Source: Cordia subcordata
Taxonomy: Eukaryota > Streptophyta > Magnoliopsida > Boraginales > Cordiaceae
DNA length: 64,000 nt
Direction: 5' to 3'
Assembly (NCBI GenBank): GCA_028554755.1
Contig: JAPTOF010000001.1
Coordinates: 30,493,501 to 30,557,500, forward strand
Translations under genes and position numbers: made by a program
In this document: positions 56,110 through 64,000 of the stretch, in pieces
How the letters are laid out: each line of letters opens with the position of its first letter
Position numbering within the stretch: the stretch's first letter is position 1
The notes under the pieces: model-generated
Seen by the model: the letters and a program-made list of their open reading frames with translations, nothing else
The model's database searches: none
What the model was told of the DNA's origin: nothing

Positions 56110-58745
56110 TGAAACCTTGCAGAGGTTAGTGATTTGGTGAAGAAGTCTGCCAACTGTCAGCCTGAGGGAATACACTAAACAACTGTATCTTCTTGTGCAA
56201 CTCTCTCATGAATGAAATGAAAATCAATTTCCATGTGCTTAGTGTGGGTATGAAGTACTGCATGGCTGACATATTATGACAAAACAAAACCAAAGATGAA
56301 CCAAAAAAGAAAAACAAAGTCATTTGTAGAGTTAAGCCATGATCTATTATGCCTTTAACATATCTGAAAATACACTTAACAGCTTGAAGGTGTGAGGTAA
56401 GTGGAGCATGTATAAATTGACTCATAAAATTAACAGCATAAGCCAAATTAGGTCTAGTGAAAGGTACTGCAAACCGGCAACCATACTATAATTTTCAATC
56501 AAATCCCCAAGAAAGTCATCATCATGCAAGGAAGACTAAGTTTTAGATGGGGGGATTTTAACAGGTTTGGCACCTGACATTGAAAATTTAAGAAGTAGAT
56601 CATGAGCATATTTTGACTGATTAAGAACAAGTGATAATAGAGATCGCCAGGATCTTTCATAGCAAAAATATGGTTGAGTTTCTGAATGAATGCAAACAAT
56701 AGAGAGGGCAAACTGCCTGTGAGAACAATATCATCCATATAGAATAATAGGACAAGTATTTGGGAAGAATAATAGTAAATAAACATGGATGCATCAGCCA
56801 AACTAAAAACAAAACCATGTCATATAAGGAAACAGCTAAAATGCCAAAACCAATCTCTTGGGGCTTATCTTAGACCATAGAGAGCCCTTTTTAGCTTGCA
56901 AACATGATTGGGGTACTAAGGATCAACAAGTTGAGGAGGTTGTTCCATATAGACCTCTTCACTAAGAAGCCCATGAAAAAAAGGGAAAAAAATCACATTA
57001 CTCCCCTGTGATATGCGAAAATGTCACGTCAAACCCCTGTATTTCAAAAATTTCAGATCACCCCCTTATGTATTTTCAATATTGATCACATTTTTGCCTA
57101 CTCTTTATTAAAGGCTAACATCACTAAATTAAAGCTTGAAATGACGAAATTGCACTTGGAATAAAAAAAATTCTTTTTCTATCAATAAGTAAAATAAACC
57201 TAAACAATATACACTAAAATCCCTAGTTCCCAATCCCCCATCCCCGCTAATACAAAAGTGCGACCGACGAATGATGAGCATCATCCCTTCCCCTGTTGCA
57301 ACAGCGATGAAGCGTATTCACCCTTACCCCTGCTGCGATGTTGATAAAAACGCCACCCCATGCGACTGACGACGACCACTGAAGAATGACTTGAACTATA
57401 GTGTGAACTTCGACTGCTCATGCTTGACATTTTCCAATCACATGTGAAACTAAATAAGATTGAAACAATAGTTCTATCGTGATCGAAACAACAAATAAGC
57501 ATGTGAAAAATCACATGTAGAACATGAACTTCAACAGAAAAGTAACCCTTTATTGATAGCCTCAAGATATTGCAAAAAGTTATTCAAACACCAGAAAGTC
57601 AAAGAATTTCTAGAAACTTAAACTCCCAAATTTCCTAGGAAAAAATTCAAAAAATTAAAAAAGTTCCAAATTTTTCTAAAAAAAAAACAATAAATTCAAG
57701 ACACTTCTCACAAATTTTCTGTTTATCAAATCTTTTGAAGAAATCTCAGCTAGCATAATGAGCCTGTTATTAGCTCCATCTTGTTGATCTCCATTGAGAT
57801 CAATATGCAAAAATTCTGTTGCTAAAGCAAATTGCTCAGTTCTTAGTCAAATCAGAAAAAAGAATTTACTCGCACAAACATACATGCACACACCCCATGC
57901 ATAGATAGAAAAAAGAGTGCTCATCCAAGATATTTTAACCAACCAACTCCAAAAATAAAAGAGATTTAAACAAGAAAAAGATCACCCAGAACACATAAAG
58001 ATCTTACTTGATCAAGAAAGCAACAGAAAAACAAACATTCTAAGATCTCCTAGAACACATCAAGATCTCAAATGCAAACTTTACCACACCAAATGTACTT
58101 AAATGGACATATTTTAAGCAAGGATTAAGCTAGCTAACCTTGGTATAAACTTGGTTTGAAATATTTTGGATGGAACACAAAGCCTTAACGAAGATGAAAT
58201 AAAGACCCAGTAGAAACGAAGAACTCTTCAATCAAAGCAAGGTTTTAACGCGTTATAAAGGACATTTTCGTCCAAATTTAGGGTAAATTAATTAAACATA
58301 TTACACTGGTTTCGTTTCTAGCGTGTTCGGGTCAATTTTGATGAAAAAATGGATAGGGATAATGTGATCAATTTTGAAAAAACACGAGAGACGATCTGAA
58401 GTTTTTGGAACAAAAGGGGTTTACGTGATACTTTTTCGTATCAGACGGGGATAACGTGAATTTCTCCCCCCAAAAAAGCATTTCTAACATCAAGTTATCT
58501 TGTGAACCATGAGCGAGAAATAGTGATAAATAACAAATAGTAGTATGCTTAACAACAAGACTAAAAGTTTCAATATAGTCAATGCCTGTCCGTTGATAGA
58601 AACCCCGAGCCACAAGTTTCAGTGGTGTCGGCATGACATGTGCAGCCAAAGATAAAATTTGCTTCTTCTTGTGAATGCTAGACTTAGTACGAGTCATAGG
58701 ATGTATATTTACATCAGACTGTGAGGATACGGGAACATTGGGCAC
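56110..58745 (-). pseudogene. copia D RT-RNase H, split by a Mutator-like insertion
   Basis: KLVARGFYQRTGIDYIETFS (58625-58560) opens RT; the next motif NAFLHG is cut between LF and HG by the insertion at 56986-58468 and resumes HGLLSEEVYMEQPPQL (56970-56930), KRALYGLR. The catalytic box LLFYMDDIVLTG is intact at about 56750-56715. LAYAVNFMSQFIHAP and RYVKGIIDHGL follow, then a weak RNase H (SAMQYFIPTLS...). Stops occur at several points. Confidence 0.75.
56986..58468. mobile_element. Mutator-like element in copia D RT (about 1.48 kb)
   Basis: Left end GGGAAAAAAATCACATTACT continuing cccctgtgatatgcgaaaat and cagatcacccccttatgtat. The right end is its inverted match (gtttacgtgatactttttcg, ataacgtgaatttctccc) over at least 120 bp. 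The target was the T-run of codons Ala-Phe-Leu, so the duplication cannot be delimited within the A/T run. An internal 150-bp GC-richer patch (57240-57400) may be captured DNA. No transposase recognised. Confidence 0.7.
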
Positions 58746-58749
58746 GCTA

Positions 58750-59990
58750 GGGGAGGTATGTGGAAAAGTTGTGCACTAATCTTGAGTTGAGCTTTCATGA
58801 GAAATGCTAAAAGATGAGACATACACGGTGACAACTCAAGTGTTTCAAGTGTGCAACTAGGCTTTAATAGAGCAAGCATTGAAAATGGTTGGGGCGACAC
58901 TTGTGTAAGGGCCTGTGATAGTGGAACGTGGTTAACACTGGAAGGAATAGATTGAGACTCATGGGCAGCTAGGAGGACCGAGTGGTTGGGGAATAACATG
59001 AATTTCGATGGTAGAGAGGGACTAGACATAGGAGTCTCCGAGTAGGGAAAGGAATTCTCATCAAGGTGCATATTCCCACTAATATACACTAGACTTGTTT
59101 TAGGATCTAAAACACCTATAGCCCTTGTAACCTAGAGCATAGCCAAGAAAAACACAATGCACTAGTCGAGGAGTAAGTTTATGGGGCATATAAGCTAAAA
59201 GATTAGGAAAATAAGCAAAACCAGAAGTCCTAAGAATGCTATAATTAGGTCATTGTTTAAATAACAACTCAAATAGAGATTAGTGATTAGAACGTGAAGA
59301 AAGCTTGTTTATGACAAACACCATAATGTACACTACATCAAGCCAAGAATCATAAGGCATCATTACAAGACTCAAAAAGGTATGCAAAATGTCATTGATA
59401 TGACACTATTTTCGTTTAGAAACTCCGTTTTGTTGAGCTGTGCCTAAACATGATTTGTGGAAACAATTCCATTTAAGTGTAGCAATTCATGAAATAAATG
59501 GTTATCAAATTCACCACCTCCATCACTTTGAAAGTATTTAATTTTAGCATCAAATTGATTTTCAACATGTGCTTAAAGTTTTTAAATGCGCAAGAAAAAT
59601 CATATTTTTGAAACATGAGAAAGATCCAAGTGAAACAAGAAAAACTATCAATGAAGATAACATAATACTTATACCTTAAATTTGAAGCCACTGGAGAATT
59701 CCAAATATCAGATTGTATTAAATACAATAGAGAAGGAGAAAAATATTCAATATTATTAAAAGGTAATCTGGCATTTTTTTCCCTAATTACAATCCCAACA
59801 TGAGAAAGAATGTTTATCTAAAGAAGAAATTCGATTTTGCGACTTCGAAAAAGAAAAACTCCCGAATTAGGTTGCCCCAGATGATTGATAACAAGTTTCA
59901 CCATTTAGCTAACTGGTACCAATGCATGCAGTGTACGAGACATACCTTCAGGATGGAAAGGGTAAAGATAACTGGTGCTGTTGTATGAAG
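58750..59990 (-). pseudogene. copia D integrase region
   Basis: LIQSDIWNSPVASNLRYKYY, VIFIDSFSCFTWIFLMFQK (59720-59620) is the integrase core with the first Asp (SDIW). Then NLITIYFMNCYT replaces the second-Asp segment and AQQNGVSKRK (about 59440-59410) the QQNG.(V)ERK box, with the catalytic Glu lost. The Ser/Pro-rich linker (VPLSQALTQVSPQPFSM) leads to RT. Several stops. Confidence 0.65.
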
Positions 59991-60211
59991 AATGAGCCCC
60001 GTGTTTTTGTCCTTAAAAGAATTTAAGTGAAAAATTGCTTGACAAGCATTGTTTGCACACAATTTTCAAAAAAATAAAAGATTATGACAAAGAAGAGGAA
60101 CATGTAGAACAACACGAAGGACAAGTGGCCTAATTAAGTTTTGTAAGTGTGCCATGCTCGTGTGATTGACAAGTAAGTTCTCACAATTGCCAACTGATAT
60201 CTTAGATTGAC

Positions 60212-61900
60212 CTATATAAGAAGCCAGAGAATAAGCATACTTGAGTTAGGAGTCAAATGAGAAGAAGTAACAGAATCAGGGTTCCAAACAGTGTAATTGT
60301 TATCACCAACATACATGGCAACCAAAGACTTTGCAAGATTAGAAGAAAAAACAACATGATTGAAATGGTTAGAGCAATGAATTGTAATATGGCTAATAGT
60401 ATTGCATATTTGACAAGAAAGGGAAGGAAAAATAGGCATTGTGCCAAGAAGGCCATCAGATACTAAAGGTGAAGGTTATGATGATTGAACCGAACGCATA
60501 GCAGGTTAAGAATTTTTTATACCACTTTGAGTTAGACCAAAGTGACCCATATGCATATACCATGATAAATAGGGATTGATTGTTTAATCTAACATGACCA
60601 TGGCTTGAGGAAGAATAAGAAGTATTCTTGTTAAGGCCATTAACATAATTGTTGGACCCATGACCACAACCATGATTACAGTTTGAGAAGAAGATTGTGT
60701 TTGTGCAACAGAGATGGTTGCATAGGCTGAGTAGATAGGAGGCACAGTATGCTGTAAAACTAGCTTAAGATCGGCTTCTTGCGCGATTAGTTTACAATAA
60801 ATACCACTCCAGGTAAGAACCCCACCTAAGTTGATTAACATGGTCATAGATATGCCTTATTCTAGAAAAAGCCCATGAAGGGTTGTAGTAACAAGGTCAT
60901 TCTTAGATATGGGCTTGTGAACGTCGATAAGAGCGTCTTGTCTGCAATAGTCTTAAGTTCCCTTAGGTATGCTTCCATTGTTTTGTTATTTTTTTGAATG
61001 GCACTCAATTGAAGATGAAGAGTTTGAGGATTCACCTTTGATGTGTCGAGATATCGTGCTTCAAAGGCTAGCCAAATATCTCCATTGGAAGTTAAGTGAT
61101 AGATGTCTTGCACAATTTCACATGTAAAAGACTAAGCCATATATTGACCAAGCTATCTAGATGTAACAAAAGGAAGATGAGTGCTCAATTCAGGAGGTGC
61201 ACATGGTATGGAGCCATCAATAATACCAAAGAAACCCTATGTGAATAGGACTAGTTCTATTTGAGACCTTCAAATACAATAGTTCGGAAAGAATGAATTA
61301 AATGACTCATATTTTTTTTTTAAATACCCAATGAGTTAAATGCCCCATTTAAAAAAAAAACTAAAATGTCATTTTTTTAAACTAATGAGTAAAATGTCAC
61401 AAAATGTATCTTCGAGTTTTGAAAACTGGAAGATTGGAACTTTTTTTCTTTTGAAAAGCATATCTTCGAGTTTTGAAAATTGAAAGATTGGAACTTTTTT
61501 TCTTTTGAAAAGCATATCTTCGAGTTTTCAGAACTCGAAGATTAGTTTTGTGTCATTTTACTCATTAGTTTAAAAAATAAGGCATTTTAGTTTTTTTTTT
61601 TTTTAAATATGGCATTTAACTCATTCTCTCCAATAGTTCGAGCCAACAAATTTTATGGTGATAAGAATAGTAATATTCAAAATGCTCAAGTTGGGTAGTT
61701 GAAGAGATGCTGACAATGGAGTAGATAGCAAAGAAGGAGACAAACAATAGAGCAGCAATGGAGACATTAGTAGAAAGGCATTGAACTCACGGTGCAGTGG
61801 AAGATGCAGTGTAATATGCCAAAAATGGTACGTGGTAGGAAAAATCACGCTTGGCAGGAAAGATGATTGGGTAGGGTTAATAGTAAAGTAGATCCTGCTT
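60212..61900 (-). pseudogene. copia D gag, zinc knuckle and protease
   Basis: N-terminus NITILITIKFVGSNY, then the MITE, then RSQIELVLF, GFFGIIDGSIPCAPPEL. UBN2-type core: NGDIWLAFEARYLDTSKV, LHLQLSAIQKNNKTMEAYL, RELKTIADK (61090-60940). Zinc knuckle CQICNTISHITIHC (CX2CX4HX4C) at about 60415-60375. The protease start is WNPDSVTSSHLTPN where DSG is expected, so the catalytic motif is altered. Frame breaks are present. Confidence 0.75.
61287..61630. mobile_element. MITE with three 54-bp repeats (344 bp)
   Basis: Exact 10-bp flanking repeats CAATAGTTCG (61277-61286, 61631-61640). Inverted ends GAAAGAATGAATTAAATG / GAGAGAATGAGTTAAATG extend about 100 bp (actaatgagtaaaatg). The centre has tatcttcgagttttgaaaa units starting at 61407, 61461 and 61515 (period 54). 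The last folds on itself (tcttcgagttttcagaactcgaaga). Inserted in copia D gag right after VGSNY. The 9-10 bp duplication suggests Mutator superfamily. Confidence 0.75.
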
Positions 61901-62146
61901 AAGTTATGGGATTGGTGGACATGATGCTACTACAAGCTAAAGGCCGAAAAGAAAAGAGAAATAGGGTTTAAAAGATTCAAGAGGATTGCTTAAGGTCATG
62001 CTATCATGAAGAGATTAAAGAATGGCTTAACTAGGCTCATTTACATGTATTTATATGGTTATACTGTATATGTTTATATGATTGCGTATGCAACTGACTT
62101 TTACCCCTTGTACATTATAGTATAAATATAAGATACAACATATGCA

Positions 62147-64000
62147 CGAATATAATACAAGTGATTTTGGAAGATCATGTATGTTTGCCTAGTATGTATG
62201 ACTTGCATTGTGCATTGCATTTTGTGTGTATTTGGTAAAATCAAGAAAGAAAATTAGTACAGGGGGTTAAAAGTAGAAGAAAAGAGCTTTTATGAAGCAG
62301 AAGAAGAGGAGGAAAGGTAAAAATGACAAAATTAAAAATGAAATGCCATTTTAGTCTGCTTCTCAACCGTATATATACACATATTTATTTGAATTATTTA
62401 AGTACTCAAAACGACACCTTCTCTAAAAAATGAACTGACACCATAGCACATTTCTCAATCATCACATCATTGTCTCCCCTAACTTGAGGCAATGAAACAT
62501 ATCATATCTATTCATTCCCTAGGCATTGAAACTTCAAAGCATTCCTCATTTCCCTCTCTACTGTACCGCATCATTTGCCTTATCTCCTCTTCTATACACA
62601 ACTTACCATGTATCCTTCTTCTTCTTCTCCAGAAGCTACAACAAAATATAGTTTTCTCCGTCTCTTTTATTTAGATCTAGGGTTTTGTTGTGATATTGGC
62701 ATATGTATGTATAACATTATCCCCTGCAATTTGTCTAATTAGGTTATTACCTCTAGTGTTTTAAAACTTACCTTATTACCTTTTTATACTTTTCAAAAGG
62801 TAACACATTAGCCCACTGTGGTTTGTTTGGTGAGCTAGTTAACCCCTGTGGTCTATTTAATTAGTTGATTATTCTGATTATCTCCTTATGTTTTTAAAAC
62901 TTATATATGCCCCCTATATTCTAAAAAGTGTCATAATTGTCTTTTTTTTTTCATTATTATCTAAATATTGTTAGCTAAAATAAGGGTATTTCATGAATAT
63001 GTACAGCACATCACAAATTTTAACAATTATAGATGCAAAAAAGGCACATATAATGCACAATATGTTAATTTGAAAGGAAAACTTAAAATGGGAGGCTGTA
63101 TACCACTTTTGAAAAATACAAGGGTTAATATAATAAGTTTTAAAATACAAAAAAAATAATAAGCCTATAAGACAAATCAATAAGGTAACGCACATTTTAA
63201 CCGACACTTGTTTGACTACTCTTGTTTTGCATACCCATTTACTTATACTTTATTACCATCTTGTTTATTAGGATTTATTTGTCCGTGTTTCCTTTCTTTA
63301 ACTTTTAGTTCTATCGTTTGGTTGTGCTACATGTATATAGGTGTATGTGTATGTATATAAATATTTATGTATATATGAATATTTTACTACTCTTTACCCA
63401 CTTATATATCTTTTTTTCTTGCACATATTCTATTAAGCATTTTGAGGTTTCTATCTGAAATTAATTGGTGAGATGATGTAGCCCAAGATCTTATTTAGTA
63501 GTTTTGAATTAATTGATTCTTTTATGTGGAATGAAATAGTATTCTAGCACTCTGCCTCACATGTGACCTGGTTGAATGATGAAAGACCAGCCACATGTGG
63601 GTGAGTAAGAATATACGTCTTGCACATAAATGGATACTCACACGTGATTAGATATATGCCACACACACGGGTAAATATGATTGAATTTGAATCACACATA
63701 AATATAAATAAAAACGTGCTTGCACGTGAATAAATATGATTGAATTTGAATATAAATTGCACATGGTAAATATAAAAACGTGCTTGCACGTGGATGGATA
63801 CTTGAACATAGTTAAACACTCGCACATGCGCGCTCGCATGTGTATTAGTATTCTTTTGCCATTTTATATGCTTCATCGTATTCTTGGTTTTTTTTTTTTT
63901 TTTTTTTTTGTATATACATGTGTGTGCTTGTACTATTCTATATATACCCATTTTTACTCTTTGTTACCTTTAAAGTTTGAAATAATGGGGACTAATTTAA
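62147..64000. other. intergenic DNA with repeats
   Basis: 62710-63190 has an inverted match between ttaggttattacctctagtg...gttttaaaacttac and its right counterpart (gggttaatataataagtttt, aataaggtaacgcac), probably a decayed MITE. 63670-63790 holds two diverged units of 60-65 bp with tatgattgaatttgaat and aaaacgtgcttgcacgtg. A 23-base T run starts near 63888. The last 20 bases match the repeat flank at about 30816. Confidence 0.45.

Larger units (their letters stand above)
55870..62146 (-). mobile_element. Ty1/copia element D, near complete but dead
   Basis: Second copia family, minus strand. The 5' LTR starts TGCATATGTTGTATCTTATA at 62146. The 3' LTR starts TGTATATATTGTATCCGATA at 56050 just after PPT AATTGAGGGGGCATATC (56068-56052). 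The LTRs share catttacatgtatttatatg and agagatyaargaatggc. Gag, protease, integrase, RT and RNase H follow in order. It is interrupted by a MITE in gag (61287-61630) and a Mutator-like element in RT (56986-58468). The LTRs are short (about 180-240 bp), unlike the SIRE pieces. Confidence 0.8.

Noticed and set aside
63544..63951. 135-residue minus-strand frame
   Set aside because: It spans a T-run and tandem repeats; no domain, and repetition follows the DNA repeat.

Overview
The window is plant nuclear DNA, most likely from a eudicot. It is AT-rich and has one spliced host gene, plant-type LTR retrotransposons, an RNase H-bearing plant LINE, a tRNA-derived SINE, Harbinger/hAT/Mutator-type elements and small Helitrons. 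There is no sign of bacterial, organellar or viral gene organisation. I cannot name the species.

Layout. 0-13.6 kb: three pieces of SIRE/Maximus-like Ty1/copia elements. Two lie on the minus strand (A, 1-3366; C, 5341-13586). A third, inverted piece (B, about 3373-5340) is wedged between them. Piece A carries a 1.75 kb solo-LTR-like insertion, and C carries a 228-bp MITE inside its reverse transcriptase. 13.6-20.8 kb: a decayed L1-type LINE on the plus strand. 21.0-21.4 kb: a Ty3/gypsy integrase tail. 21.4-28.4 kb: arrays of a diverged unit of about 235 bp in opposite orientations, flanking a MITE, a 66-bp-arm hairpin and three minus-strand Helitrons, two of them end to end. 29.8-34.4 kb: a LINE RNase H fragment between inverted repeats, two MITEs, a SINE with an 18-bp target-site duplication, and a 950-bp hAT derivative with GC-rich ends.

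The one convincing intact gene is at 35618-45077 (+): three exons joining in frame to 585 codons, encoding an ankyrin-repeat/PGG membrane protein of the ITN1/ANK1-like plant family. Its 5.1 kb second intron holds a TRIM with a nested MITE and a small Helitron, plus a further Helitron 3' end.

46-64 kb is again repeats: a Ty3/gypsy gag relic with primer-binding site and LTR edge, a 945-bp and a 1019-bp Mutator-like element with 9-bp target duplications, and a nearly complete but dead Ty1/copia element of a second family (about 55.87-62.15 kb, minus) split by a 1.48 kb Mutator-like element and a 344-bp 54-bp-repeat MITE.

The TE proteins are all broken by stops, frameshifts or catalytic changes, so the region looks like a nested graveyard around one conserved host gene. 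Dating comes only from nesting order: MITEs and Mutator-like elements are younger than the copia, LINE and TRIM copies they interrupt.
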